Assembly (NCBI RefSeq): GCF_001027285.1
Contig: NZ_CP011509.1
Coordinates: forward strand, 9,944,501-10,008,500
Direction of reading: 5' to 3'
Source: Archangium gephyra
Lineage (GTDB): Bacteria > Myxococcota > Myxococcia > Myxococcales > Myxococcaceae
DNA: 64,000 nucleotides
Shown here: piece by piece, positions 41,216 through 51,237 of the stretch
Layout: every line of letters begins with the position of its first letter
Numbering within the stretch: the first letter of the stretch is position 1
Notes under the pieces: model-generated
The model's database searches: none
What the model saw: only the letters and a program-made list of their open reading frames with translations
What the model was told of the DNA's origin: nothing
Translations under genes and position numbers: made by a program

Positions 41216-42280
41216 CTACAGCAGCTTCATCAGCTCCGCGCGCTTGGCGTTGTACTCCTCATCCGACAGCACGCCCGCGTCCTTCAGCTCCTTGAGCTCC
41301 TTCAGCCGCTGCGCCGGGGTGCGCGTGTCCGCGGGCGCCGCCGCGGGAGCCGGCTGCTGCTGCTGCTGATGCTGGTGCTGCTGCTGATTCTGCTGCTGCT
41401 GGTTCGTGAACATCTGGGCCATGCCGAAGCCCATGCCCATGCCCATGCCCTGCAGCCCGGCCCCGGCGCCGCTGCCCTCGCCACCCTTGGCCATGCCCTC
41501 GGCCGCGCCCAGCATCGCCTGGCCCTGCGCGTACTGCTGGAAGCCGCCCGCCAGACGCGAGTACGCCACGTCCTTCGACAGCTTCTTCAGCGTCGCCTCG
41601 TCCTCCTCCTTGATGCTGACGTGGAAGTTCCCCATCCGCACCACGGTCATGCCGTAGGTGTCCACGTGCGGCTTCAGACCGGCGATCACCTCGGTCTCGA
41701 TCTCCTCCGTGTACGCACCGCTCGTCACGTCCAGCAGCGGCCAGCGCTTCTTCACCAGCAGCTCGGCGATGCGATCGCGCGTCACCTTGAGCACCTGGCC
41801 CTTGAACCAGCCCAGGAAGTCCGCGTTGCTCGTGCGGCCCATGCCCACCAGGCCCACCACCAGCTTCTCCGGCTCCGTCACCCGGATGGAGAAGTCGCCG
41901 TACACCATGGTGCCAATGCCCAGCCCCGTCTCCGGGTCACGCACGTCACCGATGGGGCCGCCGAACTTCACGCCCGTGAACTCGCGCGTGGAGACGAAGA
42001 AGACCTCGGCGATGAACAGGTTGCCGCCCGTGAAGCCCTCCACGAAGCGCGACAGGAACGGGATGTTGCTGGTGTCCAGCTGGTGCCGCCCCGGCCCCAG
42101 CTTGCCCTCCACCTTCCCGTCCTTGACGAAGAGGGCGACCTCGTCGGCATCGACGGTGAGCTGGGTGAGCATCCGGATGTTCTTCTCCGGATACTTGTAG
42201 ACAATCTCGCCCTTCGCCTCGTCGGCGCGCGCGATGAAGTTGCGCTTCGCCTCGTCCTTGATCGTACCGAAGAATCCCAT
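41216..42280 (-). CDS. SPFH domain protein with C-terminal SHOCT motif
   Basis: A 354-residue protein. Residues 25-240 form an SPFH/band-7-like domain of the virion-core-protein-like type (KNIRMLTQLTVDADEVALFV; GRHQLDTSNIPFLSRFV). A Gly/Met-rich stretch and a Gln/His-rich run follow, and the C-terminal 35 residues are a SHOCT motif (RLKELKELKDAGVLSDEEYNAKRAELM). SPFH proteins oligomerise at membranes and organise membrane domains; SHOCT is an oligomerisation or targeting module. There is no signal peptide. Many relatives lie in operons with metal-binding or stress proteins, but here the gene is monocistronic. Confidence 0.85.
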   Translation of the reverse strand: MGFFGTIKDEAKRNFIARADEAKGEIVYKYPEKNIRMLTQLTVDADEVALFVKDGKVEGKLGPGRHQLDTSNIPFLSRFVEGFTGGNLFIAEVFFVSTREFTGVKFGGPIGDVRDPETGLGIGTMVYGDFSIRVTEPEKLVVGLVGMGRTSNADFLGWFKGQVLKVTRDRIAELLVKKRWPLLDVTSGAYTEEIETEVIAGLKPHVDTYGMTVVRMGNFHVSIKEEDEATLKKLSKDVAYSRLAGGFQQYAQGQAMLGAAEGMAKGGEGSGAGAGLQGMGMGMGFGMAQMFTNQQQQNQQQHQHQQQQQPAPAAAPADTRTPAQRLKELKELKDAGVLSDEEYNAKRAELMKLL

Positions 42281-42462
42281 CGTGCTTTCGTCGCCTCCAG
42301 AGACCGCGTCGACTACCGGGAGCCACGCCGCCTACCCCTCTAACGCATAGCGACCGGGCCCATTGCATGCCCGCCGATCGCACCACCCCCGGCCTGCCCT
42401 GGGAACATGCCAGAGGTTACGCACCCTTGGCCAGTCAACCCGGCATTCCCTCGTCCGCCCGG

Positions 42463-43263
42463 CTACCCCCACCGGCTGATCAGCCGCTCCCGGTCCAGCA
42501 GGCGGATACTCGCCCACAGCAGGGCCGCGTCGAGCAGCAGCACCACCGCGCCCTGCACCGCGTAGTACACCAGCCCGGCGTTCAGGAAGCCCGCCACCTG
42601 GCCGGCCACCAGCCCCACGAGCGGGAGCACGATGAGCGCGGAGAGCTGCTGCGCGGTACGGGCCTCGGCGACGCGCGCGGAGATGAGCACCGCCACGCCG
42701 TTGCCGAAGAAGGCGAAGAGCGGCGCCAGCACGAGGATGCCGAAGAGCCACAGCGTGTTGGGCAGCATCAGCCCCTGCCCCAGCGGCCACGCCACCACGT
42801 CCACGCCCACGCACAGCAGCGCGAAGGCCACCCAGGTGATGATCAGCGCCGGCACCAGCGAGGCCAGGCTCTTGCCCGCCACCAGCTCCACCGCCGTCAC
42901 GGGCGAGGCCAGCAGCGGCTCCAGCGTGCGCCGCTCCTTCTCCCCCGCCACGCTCTGCGAGGAGATGAGGATGGGGACGAACACCGGCATCACCAGGAAC
43001 ATGCCGAACCAGTCCAGCAGCGTGCGCTCCACCAGGAAGCGCCCCGCGTTGACGTTCAGGGGCAGGGTCGGATCGTAGTAGAGGGCGATCACCCGGAGGT
43101 TGGTGTCGTTCGGATCGCGCACGTACGTCCAGACGACGATCATCGGCACCACCACCAGCACCATGGGCAGCGCCGCCATGGCCGCCAGCAGCGCCGGGTT
43201 CCTGCGCAGATCCAGGAAGTCCTTCCAGAAGACGGCCAGCGCGCGCCGGGGACGAAACGCCAT
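42463..43263 (-). CDS. ABC transporter permease (ABC-2 type)
   Basis: A 266-residue membrane protein with about six helices. It starts with a cytosolic segment (RRALAVFWKDFLDLRRNPALL), typical of ABC-2 permeases. The first helix is AALPMVLVVVPMIVVW, and the SVAGEKERRTLEPLLASPV motif is the conserved coupling region of the family. Its gene begins 2 bp after the stop of the ATPase gene. The transported substrate is unknown; the partner glycosyltransferase gene suggests a polysaccharide or glycolipid. The ATG at 43263 is chosen; the upstream open frame is antisense to other coding sequence. Confidence 0.88.
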   Translation of the reverse strand: MAFRPRRALAVFWKDFLDLRRNPALLAAMAALPMVLVVVPMIVVWTYVRDPNDTNLRVIALYYDPTLPLNVNAGRFLVERTLLDWFGMFLVMPVFVPILISSQSVAGEKERRTLEPLLASPVTAVELVAGKSLASLVPALIITWVAFALLCVGVDVVAWPLGQGLMLPNTLWLFGILVLAPLFAFFGNGVAVLISARVAEARTAQQLSALIVLPLVGLVAGQVAGFLNAGLVYYAVQGAVVLLLDAALLWASIRLLDRERLISRWG

Positions 43264-43265
43264 GC

Positions 43266-44183
43266 TCACACCTTCCCCTCGCGAATGAGCTCCAGGTAGA
43301 CCTCCTCGAGCGGACGCTGGGCCGGCACCGCGCTGTGCACGCGGGCGCCCGCCCCCACCAGACACGCCACCACGTCCGGGGCGTGCGCCTCGTCCGCCAG
43401 CATCACCCGCAGCCGGGCGCCCTCGGCGAGCACGTTGGGGGCGAAGGGCAGCGCGGCCAGGGCCTGGACGTAGCGCTCGGCCTCGCCCTCCACCTTCACA
43501 TCCAGCGCGCTGCCCGTGCGCCGCAGCTCGTTCACCGGCGCCATGGCCAGCAACCGTCCCTTCACCACCGCCACCCGCGTGCACAACCGCTCCACCTCGG
43601 CCAGGTTGTGCGAGCACAGCACGATGGTGCGTCCCTCCGCCGCCAGCTCCGCCACCGCGTCGCGCACGGTGCGCGCCGACTCGGGGTCCAGGCCACTGGT
43701 GGGCTCGTCCAGGAAGATGACCTTGGGGTCGTGCACCAGCGTGCGCACGATGGCCAGCTTCTGCCGCATGCCCTTGGAGAAGCCACCGCAGGCGTCGTCC
43801 TCGCGGCCCGCCAGCCCGAAGCGCTCCAGGTACGAGCGGGCCCGTGGCCACGCCTGGCGCTCGTCCAGCTCGTGCAGCTTCATGAAGAAGCGCAGGTTGT
43901 CGCGCGCGCTCAGCCGCTCATAGAGCCCGGGCTGCTCGGTGAGCAGGCCCACCACGCGCCGCAGCGCCTCGCCCTCCGTGCGCACCGAGTGCCCCCAGAC
44001 GCGGGCCTCCCCCTCCGAAGGCTGGAGGAGACCGGTGAGCATGCGCACCGTGGTCGTCTTCCCCGCCCCGTTGGGACCGAGCAGGCCGAACACCTCGCCG
44101 GGGCGGACGTCGAAGTCCAGCCCCTCCACCGCGGTGCGCATGCCGAAGCGCTTGGCGAGCCCCTGGACGGAGATGCCGCTCAA
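43266..44183 (-). CDS. ABC transporter ATP-binding protein
   Basis: A 305-residue ATPase. The Walker A is LLGPNGAGKTTTV near residues 34-46, the signature is GGFSKGMRQKLAIVRTL, Walker B is VIFLDEPTSGLDP, and the H-loop His is in IVLCSHNLAE. The C-terminal 90 residues are an extra domain seen in exporters of this type. It pairs with the ABC-2 permease 2 bp downstream. The start is a TTG at 44183 that overlaps the glycosyltransferase stop, implying translational coupling; there is no in-frame ATG near the family N-terminus. Confidence 0.85.
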   Translation of the reverse strand: MSGISVQGLAKRFGMRTAVEGLDFDVRPGEVFGLLGPNGAGKTTTVRMLTGLLQPSEGEARVWGHSVRTEGEALRRVVGLLTEQPGLYERLSARDNLRFFMKLHELDERQAWPRARSYLERFGLAGREDDACGGFSKGMRQKLAIVRTLVHDPKVIFLDEPTSGLDPESARTVRDAVAELAAEGRTIVLCSHNLAEVERLCTRVAVVKGRLLAMAPVNELRRTGSALDVKVEGEAERYVQALAALPFAPNVLAEGARLRVMLADEAHAPDVVACLVGAGARVHSAVPAQRPLEEVYLELIREGKV

Positions 44184-46495
44184 TCGATGCTCACCAGGAT
44201 GAACTTGTTGTTGATGTCGCGGTCGATGACGGTGACGGTCTTGTCGGCGCCCGCGGCCTGCTTGAGCATGGGGAGCCGGTTGTGCTCCACCAGGGCCCAC
44301 TCGCGGCCCGGCTGGTCCACGAAGGGCTTGAGCTTGGGCGCCTCGCGGATCTGCTTCACCTGGTTGCGCGAGTAGAACGTCTCGCCGCGCCAGTTCATCA
44401 GGAAGGCGGTGATGGGCTCGTCCGGCTTGCGCTGGGCGTAGTAGCGCCAGAAGAGGTCGCGCTGCGTCCAGTGGTGGGACAGGTCCACCCAGTGGCCCCA
44501 GTTGAACCAGAGGGCGAAGCCGGCCGCGAGCGCCCAGAAGGTGCCGTACAGCATCACCCGCGAGCGCTGCAGCGCCGCCACCACCGCCAGGCCCCCGGCC
44601 ACCGTGAAGACGAAGCCCATGGCCATCTTCACGTTGACGGGCTGGGACAGGGACTTGAGGAGCGAGTCGCTCGCGGGCGGCACGCGCACGGTGCGCACGA
44701 TGCCCATGGCCCCGGCCAGCAGCAGGGCCGCGGCGAGCACCCACAGCCCGGTGCGCGACTCCTCGCCAGCCCGGTACGCCTGCCAGGCCACCCAGCCGCC
44801 CACGAGGAACAGGGCGCCCCCCATCAGGGGGCTGGCGGCCACCGCGCCGCGCAGGGCCATGGGCACGAGGAAGGCGAGGCCCAGCGCCAGACACAGCAGC
44901 GCCACCCCGCGCTCGTACACCGAGGAGCCGTTCTTGTCGGAGAACGCGCCCACCGCGAGGTAGGCACCCACCGAGAGCAGCACCAGCGTCAGCAGATCTC
45001 CCATCCACAGTGGGCGGGAGACGAACATGGCGATGGGTTTGGTGACGAGCTCGGAGGGGTACGGCCGGTCGTAGTTGTAGACGAAGAGGTCGGTGAAGTT
45101 CTTCGGGTTGTTGGCCAGGTCATGGCCCACGAGGATGAAGAGGATGAGTCCGAAGACGAGGCTCATCGCATGGGCGGAGATGCCCTCCTCCCACAGGCGG
45201 TCCACGAAGAGGGCGATGAGGACGGCCATGCCCGGGAGCACCGGGAAGACGTAGTGGTGGAACTTGGTGGCCGAGGAGGCCAGCAGGGTGAAGGAGAAGG
45301 CCACCCACAGCGCGGCCATGAGGGCCAGGTGGTCCGCCTTGTCGCGCGAGCGCAGCCGCAGCCGCGACACCAGCGCGAAGGCGCCCGGCACCAGCGCCAC
45401 CCAGGGGAAGATGGCGAAGCCGCCCTGCTCGATGAAGTAGATGAAGGTGCCACCCGGCGTGGTGGTGTGCACGCCCGCGCTCAGGCGGTTGAGGTGGTCG
45501 TGGATGAAGAAGCGGTACCAGAAGAGCTTGCCCTCGTCGTCCACGCCATCGAAGAGGCACAGCACGAGGTACCAGGGCACGGCCACCGCGCAGAACACGA
45601 GGATGCCGGTGCCCAGCTTCATCTTGTACAGCTGCGCCCACAGCACCGGCATGGGGCGCTTGCCCTCGCGCACCTCGGCGCGGAAGGGAGCCTCCAGCAG
45701 CCAGCGCAGGTGCGCGTTGAGGCTCGCCGCGTCGTAGGGAATGACGGCGAAGAGGGCGTAGAGCACGAGGATGACGGCCGGCAGGCCCACGCCCAGCAGG
45801 CCCTTGGCCAGCGTGGACAGGCCCGCGAAGACATAGAAGGCGTACCACCACGCGGCGCGGTGCTTCGTGGTGTCGTCCAGCTGGCCGATGATCGCGCACG
45901 CCATGGCGCACACCAGCGTGGTGACGAAGGGCGTGTCCGTCACCGTCTGCCGGGTGAGCAGGAAGTAGAGCGGCATGGTGGCCAGCACGAAGCCGGTGGC
46001 CAGGCCCGCGCGCTGGTTCACCACCCGCGCCACGGCGAGCGACAGCAGCGACACCGCGGCGATGCTCAGCAGGGCGAAGGGCAGCCGCATGCCCCACTCG
46101 GTGTAGAGGCCCAGCGCGCCCTCGGTGCGCATCGTGCCCACCACCTGCATGCCCAGCGCCTGCATCCACATGGTGAGCGGCGGCTTGGAGAAGAACCACG
46201 CGTTCTCCCAGAAGGGGTACACGTAGTCACGGCGCTGGACCATCTCGCGGCCCACCTCGCCGTAGTGCGTCTCCCAGGGGTCCCACAGGCCCACCGCCCC
46301 CAGGTAGGGGATGAAGAGCAGCGCCGCGAAGGCGGCTGTCGCCAACGCCACGCGCAGCGTCGGCTCCAGGGCCATCCAGCGCTTCGCCCACGACTCCTGG
46401 TGGATGCCCTTGCCGAGGACGGCCTCGGTGAAGGTCTGCGGCTCCTGCTGCTGCGCTCCGTTGCTCGACACGGGGAAAGACGCCTCCGTCCGCAT
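44180..46495 (-). CDS. GT39-family membrane glycosyltransferase (ArnT/PMT-like)
   Basis: A 771-residue protein with about twelve membrane helices and a C-terminal soluble domain. The N-terminal catalytic loop contains GLWDPWETHYGEVGREM, in the position of the acidic motif of ArnT/PMT_2 enzymes, and FFSKPPLTMWMQALGM is the second conserved loop. These enzymes use a polyprenyl-phosphate-linked sugar to glycosylate lipid A or proteins on the outer face of the inner membrane. The acceptor is unknown. The gene is first in an operon with an ABC ATPase and permease, whose TTG start overlaps its stop. Confidence 0.85.
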   Translation of the reverse strand: MRTEASFPVSSNGAQQQEPQTFTEAVLGKGIHQESWAKRWMALEPTLRVALATAAFAALLFIPYLGAVGLWDPWETHYGEVGREMVQRRDYVYPFWENAWFFSKPPLTMWMQALGMQVVGTMRTEGALGLYTEWGMRLPFALLSIAAVSLLSLAVARVVNQRAGLATGFVLATMPLYFLLTRQTVTDTPFVTTLVCAMACAIIGQLDDTTKHRAAWWYAFYVFAGLSTLAKGLLGVGLPAVILVLYALFAVIPYDAASLNAHLRWLLEAPFRAEVREGKRPMPVLWAQLYKMKLGTGILVFCAVAVPWYLVLCLFDGVDDEGKLFWYRFFIHDHLNRLSAGVHTTTPGGTFIYFIEQGGFAIFPWVALVPGAFALVSRLRLRSRDKADHLALMAALWVAFSFTLLASSATKFHHYVFPVLPGMAVLIALFVDRLWEEGISAHAMSLVFGLILFILVGHDLANNPKNFTDLFVYNYDRPYPSELVTKPIAMFVSRPLWMGDLLTLVLLSVGAYLAVGAFSDKNGSSVYERGVALLCLALGLAFLVPMALRGAVAASPLMGGALFLVGGWVAWQAYRAGEESRTGLWVLAAALLLAGAMGIVRTVRVPPASDSLLKSLSQPVNVKMAMGFVFTVAGGLAVVAALQRSRVMLYGTFWALAAGFALWFNWGHWVDLSHHWTQRDLFWRYYAQRKPDEPITAFLMNWRGETFYSRNQVKQIREAPKLKPFVDQPGREWALVEHNRLPMLKQAAGADKTVTVIDRDINNKFILVSID

Positions 46496-46691
46496 GGGCC
46501 CACGCTCCGCACGTGGGTCGCGGCCTTATATCCCCCCCTCCCTCCCCGGTCGACCTCCGCCAGAGCCTGATATCGTGCGGTCCGTTGCTCAACCACCTCC
46601 CGCCAGGCCGGTCCCCAGGCGGGGGCATGCGGCTTGAATCCCCTGGACCCGCCTTCCCCGCACGCCGCGGGACCCCCTCGGAGGCCTGCCC

Positions 46692-47927
46692 ATGATGACG
46701 GCCGTGCTCCTCGCCCTCCTGCTCTCGCAGTCCGGAGGCCCCGAGGCCCCCCGGGAGCCCGCCCCCACGGGCCCTACCGTGACGTTCGCTCCCGCGGAGT
46801 CGCCCCTGCCCTCCCTGGTCTATGGGAAGGGCATCGCGTGTGCCTCGCTGGGGTCCTCGCCCCAGGTGCCCTCGGGCCGCTACCGGCTGCAGTGCGATGA
46901 GTCCACCCGGCGCTGCCTCGCCGTGCCCGTGAACGAGCTGGAGGCGGATGGAACGGAGAGTGCCCGCCCCCTCGAGCGCACGGCGCCCTGCCATGAGCTG
47001 GCCCAGGGCCTCCTCCAGCGGCTGATCGAGGGATACACCTTCGTGCCCGCCATCGCCGAGGCGCCTCCCGGCTGGTACCGCGACGAGCGGGGCCGGGTGA
47101 TGCAGTTCAACTTCGACCTGCACCGGCGCGTGTGGTTGGGGGGTGCGTGGGCGCCCTTGTGGCGCATGGGTGAGCCCAGCGCCCTCTCCCGGGGCCGGGT
47201 GGACTTCGGCATCATCACCGAGTTCCCCGACGGCGAGCAGATGATGCGCCGTTTCACCGTGCTGGACACCGAACTGGTGCTGGGGGAGCAGTCGTCGCTC
47301 GACACCACGCTGCTGCGCTACGACACCAACGTCCGGCAGGACAAGCCGCCCATCCGGGTGACCACCTTCCTTGGCAAACCGCGCCGCTGGGACTTCACCT
47401 TCGACATGGGTGGGTGGCTGGAGGTGCTGCGCCTGGAGCTGCTCCGCCGCGGCGGCATTGATCACATCTTCTACACCTTCATCTCCGGGCACCTGACGCT
47501 GGACCTGTGGCACTCGGCGGACCTGGCCTCGTACGTGCGCGTGCGCGCGGGCCCGTCGCTGGAGTACGACCGCACCCACGGCTTCTTCGCGCTCGTCCCC
47601 GGCGCCGTCGCCGAGGGCAACCTCACGCTCGACCGGAACGGCTTCCACCACCTCACCTTTGGCGCCGAGGTGGAGAAGCTCGTCCTGGACCGGGAGGTGG
47701 AGGGACGGCCGCACCACCCGGAGCGGCTGAGGGTGCGCGCCGGCTACGAGCTCATCCTCCTGGCCATCAACGACCAGCCCTTGAGCCTGGTGCTCGAGGG
47801 ACGGGGCCAGTGGCGCACGGACCTCGTGGACGAGCGTCCCGTCTGGGAGTGGTCCGCGAACACGGGCCTGCGCTTCTCGTTGTGGGCGCCCGCCCGCCGC
47901 TCCGCGCCCCTGGCGGCCTCTCGCTGA
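46692..47927 (+). CDS. Exported protein, beta-barrel-like C-terminus
   Basis: A 411-residue protein with a short signal peptide (MMTAVLLALLLSQSGG). The N-terminal third has two cysteine pairs and a Pro-rich stretch. The C-terminal 250 residues have alternating strands with aromatic girdle residues (VRAGPSLEYDRTHGFF, FHHLTFGAEVEKL, GYELILLAINDQPLSL), suggesting an outer-membrane barrel or barrel-like domain. The next gene, 12 bp downstream, encodes a shorter protein with a related INDQP/VNDQP segment, so the two are co-transcribed and probably related by duplication. The function is unknown. Confidence 0.7.
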   Translation: MMTAVLLALLLSQSGGPEAPREPAPTGPTVTFAPAESPLPSLVYGKGIACASLGSSPQVPSGRYRLQCDESTRRCLAVPVNELEADGTESARPLERTAPCHELAQGLLQRLIEGYTFVPAIAEAPPGWYRDERGRVMQFNFDLHRRVWLGGAWAPLWRMGEPSALSRGRVDFGIITEFPDGEQMMRRFTVLDTELVLGEQSSLDTTLLRYDTNVRQDKPPIRVTTFLGKPRRWDFTFDMGGWLEVLRLELLRRGGIDHIFYTFISGHLTLDLWHSADLASYVRVRAGPSLEYDRTHGFFALVPGAVAEGNLTLDRNGFHHLTFGAEVEKLVLDREVEGRPHHPERLRVRAGYELILLAINDQPLSLVLEGRGQWRTDLVDERPVWEWSANTGLRFSLWAPARRSAPLAASR

Positions 47928-47939
47928 GGAGGGGCCGGG

Positions 47940-48803
47940 ATGCTCGCGCTCACGCTCGCGCTGCTGCTCGCCAGTGCCTCCGGGCAGGGAGAGGACTGCA
48001 CACGCGCGGACGAAGCGGGTGACACCTTCCCCATCTGCTTCGACCCGGGCAACGGGTTGCTGCTCGGAGCCGGGCCCCTCGTGCAGGGGGGAGCGGTCAC
48101 GCCCGAGCTCCATGCCGGCATCCTGTTGCGCACCGAGCGAACGAGCCGCAGCAAGGGCACGCCCTGGCTCAACACGCACCGGCTACTCGTCACCCGGGCC
48201 CGGAGCGGCCCCGCGAGCCTGGGACTGACGGCCACGCTCTACGAGGGCAACCTGCGCCGCCACCTGGAGGAGGGGTTCATCCTCGTGCCCACCGCGCGCC
48301 CCGTGCGCATCCCCTTCCCGTTCGACCTCACGCTGGCGATGCGGTTGGGGCACTACGAGCGGCGCGTCTGGGAGGGCCCGGGTTGGACGCTGGAGACAGG
48401 GCGCGCCGCGCTGCTGTTGGACCCGGTGCGCACGGCCACAGCGCGAGTGTGGCTCGGCCTGGGACCCGCGGCGAGCCATACGCTGCGCAGCTCGCGCGCG
48501 GGCACGGTGCACGAGCTGTCCCCCTTCACCACGCTCCTGCTCGACGCGGGCTACGAGACGGAAGACGGGTGGTGGGCGGCACGAGTCACGGCGCTCGCCG
48601 GGTGGACGGTGGGCCTCGATGGAGGGATGCGCTTCCGGACGCGTGGAGAGGTGGGCGTGGAGCGGCTCCTCATCGCCGTGAATGACCAGCCGGTGTGGCT
48701 GAGGCTCTCAGCGGCGCACACGCATGGGGATGCGGGGGTCGCCCGAGTGGACGAGTGGTCCGCCGGACTGGGGCTCACCGTGAGGGTCTGGAGCGCACGG
48801 TGA
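47940..48803 (+). CDS. Exported protein related to its upstream neighbour
   Basis: A 287-residue protein with a signal peptide (MLALTLALLLASASGQ). Alternating strands with charged turns dominate the sequence (LLDAGYETEDGWWAARVTAL, RFRTRGEVGVERLLIAVNDQP), as in small outer-membrane barrels. The VNDQPVWLRLSAA segment parallels INDQPLSLVLEG in the preceding gene, and both C-termini share EWSAxxGL. It follows that gene by 12 bp and converges on the next one with a 6-bp gap. No specific function can be given. Confidence 0.7.
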   Translation: MLALTLALLLASASGQGEDCTRADEAGDTFPICFDPGNGLLLGAGPLVQGGAVTPELHAGILLRTERTSRSKGTPWLNTHRLLVTRARSGPASLGLTATLYEGNLRRHLEEGFILVPTARPVRIPFPFDLTLAMRLGHYERRVWEGPGWTLETGRAALLLDPVRTATARVWLGLGPAASHTLRSSRAGTVHELSPFTTLLLDAGYETEDGWWAARVTALAGWTVGLDGGMRFRTRGEVGVERLLIAVNDQPVWLRLSAAHTHGDAGVARVDEWSAGLGLTVRVWSAR

Positions 48804-48809
48804 GGGCCG

Positions 48810-50272
48810 CTACAGCGCCAGCCGCACCGAGGCGAGCACCTGATCGTTGCGGTTGAAGTAGCCGAAGGCGCTGAAGGACGGGCCACCGTACACCTCGGCC
48901 GCGAGCCCCACGTACACATTCTCGCTCACGCGCCAGCCCACGCGAGGCGCCACGAGGAAGGAGCGCTGAATCGGCTCGAAGGCCCCGCGCAGCCCCACCT
49001 GCAGCCGTCCCTCCAGCAACGAATACCCGACGTCCGCCACCAGCAGGTGGAAGAAGGCCGTGCGCTCCCGTCCACGCGCCGTGCCCGGCTCCAGCAGGAA
49101 GAGCACCTCCTGCGCGCCCACGCCCGGCACCGCGAGCCCGGTATAGGTGACGGAGTAGACGAGGTCCGACTCCTCCGCCTGTGAAGCCCCCACCACCCAC
49201 GACACCGTGGGCTTGCGCAGCGGACGCAGCCGGTCACCGTAGAAGGTCCGCGAGGGGCTGAAGCCCACATCCACATCCAGCTGCGCGGGCCCCACCAGCG
49301 TGCTCGCCTCGGCGGCCACCCCGTGCTGGCGCGCATACCGGCCGGTGGCGAGTGACTCGCCCGCGCTCAGCCGGTCCTGCAAGGAGAGCAGCAGGGCCGC
49401 ATCCACCGGCTCGCCGCGCTCCCGGGCGCGCAGCAGCGTCTCCAGCTCGGGGTCGAGCGTCACCTGGGGCTGCTTCTCGTTGGCCCAGACCCACGAGCCC
49501 CCCAGCTTCACCCGGCCCACGTCGCCGGTGACACGCAGGCCCACGTCTCCTGGCAGGCCCGGCCGCTGCGTCTCCAGCAGGTGCGGCTGAAGTCCGTCCT
49601 CCACGGAGGCATCCACGGCCACGGGCACCGGCACACCCATCTGTGGCTGCAACAGCGCCATGTCCTGGCCGAACACGTCGTAGCGGTCCGCGAAGAAGAA
49701 GGGCACCCACACGCCGGTGATGGACAGCGGCCCCACCGAGGCGAGCGCCCGCGCGGCGAACACGGGCAGCTTCAAGTCCTCCGGCTCGAGCTGCACGAAG
49801 CTCTGGCGCAGCTCGCGCGGGTTGAGGACGTCCGTGGGCGCGAAGAAGGGGTTGGCCCCGAAGGACAGCGTCTGCTGCCCCACCCGCACGTCCACCCACC
49901 GGGTGTACACGTCGAGGAAGGCCTCTCCCAGGAAGGGCTCGAAGGAGGACTTCTCGCGCTCGAAACCCTTCTGGGCCCCGCCGCGCCACAAGGCCCGCCC
50001 CTCCACCACCAGCCGCAGCGAGGGGCTCAGCTTCACGTCCGTGGCGAGCGACGCCCTCCCCCACCCGTCCACCACGTGCTCGCCGAGGCCATCCTCACGG
50101 GCGGGCTCGAAGCCGGTGTCCACGCCCCCCATCAGCCGCACGTCCCCCGCACCGTCACCGTGGGGGCCACGGGTGCATCCGAGGAGAACTCCTGCAGCGG
50201 CTCGGCTTCCCGCGCGGACGCGAGCGCGAGCGCGGGCACCAGGGCCAGCAGTGCGGGCAGCCCGTGTCTCAC
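48810..50272 (-). CDS. Outer-membrane barrel-like protein (frameshifted near N-terminus)
   Basis: The gene starts at GTG 50272, overlapping the stop of the upstream LolA-like gene (GTGA). It begins with a signal peptide (GLPALLALVPALALASA). That frame ends after about 45 codons, while the mature beta-rich frame (from near 50141 to 48810) continues one base out of phase. The break is at a run of five C at 50144-50148 (+ strand), and adding one base restores about 487 residues. The mature part has barrel features and ends FGYFNRNDQVLASVRLAL, with a terminal hydrophobic strand. It pairs with a LolA-like protein. It is either a pseudogene or a sequencing slip. A shorter start inside would lack the signal peptide. 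Confidence 0.7.
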
Positions 50273-51048
50273 CCGCGCTCCAGGGCCCGCTCGGTGAAGG
50301 CCTCGTCGCCGAGCTGCACCTCTTCCAGCTTCAGCACCTCCAGCGTCGTGCGCGAGCCCGTCTGCAGGTTCTCCATCACCGCCTCCGCGGCGAAGAACCG
50401 GTCCTTGAACTTCTTGAGCCGCACGGCGCGGTACACCTTGAGCGGCTTGCCCTCGCGGTCCGAGTACTCGGCCTTCACCGGCACATCGGTGTCCTTGTCC
50501 ACGTAGAGCGTCACCTCACCGTAGGGAGAGTCCGGCCCGGCCTTCCCGCGCAGCACATGGGCGAGCCGGTCCAGCACCTTCGTCTCCCCCACCAGCCGGA
50601 GCGACTCATCGCGCTCGCCACCCGAGCCCCCCAGGTCCGCGTAGTTGAAGTCCGTCTCCATGAAGGACTGGCCCCGCTGCCCCTTCGCCACCTTGCGCAC
50701 CCGCTTCAGCTTGGGGAGGTACAGGGAGATGTCCGCCGGCTCGCCCGGGGCGCCCTCCACGGTGAGCACCGCCACGCCCGCCACGCCCGCCGGTTGCGAG
50801 AAGCGCGCGAGCGAGTGCAGCCGCCCCCCCACCCGTTTCGCCGTGGAGGTGAGGACCTGCTCCTTGCGCCGGCCGTCCTTCAGCACCGTGGAGAGCTTCA
50901 ACTCCGCGCGCAGGCCCAGCAGGTTGAGGGCTCCCCGCTCCCGGCTCCGGCGGGCGATGTCCGCCGCGGAGTCCTCGGCCAGGACCGGGGGGGCCAGCAG
51001 GAGCGCCACCGCCGCGGCGCACAGGAGGGGGGCGAGCTTGTTCCGCAT
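50269..51048 (-). CDS. LolA-like outer-membrane lipoprotein-sorting protein
   Basis: A 259-residue protein with a signal peptide (APLLCAAAVALLLAPPVLA). The mature beta-rich half-barrel carries family-typical YLPKLKRVRKVAKGQRGQ and SFMETDFNYADLGG segments, and VTLYVDKDTDVPVKAEYSD. Such LolA/LolB-like proteins carry lipid or lipoprotein in the periplasm and are often coupled to an RND/MMPL transporter. Here the partner is the barrel-like gene downstream, which overlaps its stop. The start is the ATG at 51048. A longer frame is not used because it reaches into the upstream region. Confidence 0.85.
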   Translation of the reverse strand: MRNKLAPLLCAAAVALLLAPPVLAEDSAADIARRSRERGALNLLGLRAELKLSTVLKDGRRKEQVLTSTAKRVGGRLHSLARFSQPAGVAGVAVLTVEGAPGEPADISLYLPKLKRVRKVAKGQRGQSFMETDFNYADLGGSGGERDESLRLVGETKVLDRLAHVLRGKAGPDSPYGEVTLYVDKDTDVPVKAEYSDREGKPLKVYRAVRLKKFKDRFFAAEAVMENLQTGSRTTLEVLKLEEVQLGDEAFTERALERG

Positions 51049-51237
51049 GGCGCGGACTCTAATCCCACGCTCCCCCACCGCCAGCCCTCCGGGCCCCCGG
51101 CTGCTCATCCCCCCGCTTCCGCCTCCTTATATGCGGGAGGCCTGATCCGGGCTCGCGGCCATCTGTCCGATAGACAACCGACCCGGCAAGGCCCCTTCCT
51201 GCGGGAAAAGCCCTGTCGTTTGGGGCGGATGCCTCCC

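Noticed and set aside
41340-41405. CTG-rich simple repeat
   Set aside because: It encodes the Gln/His-rich linker of the SPFH protein, so it is coding low complexity.
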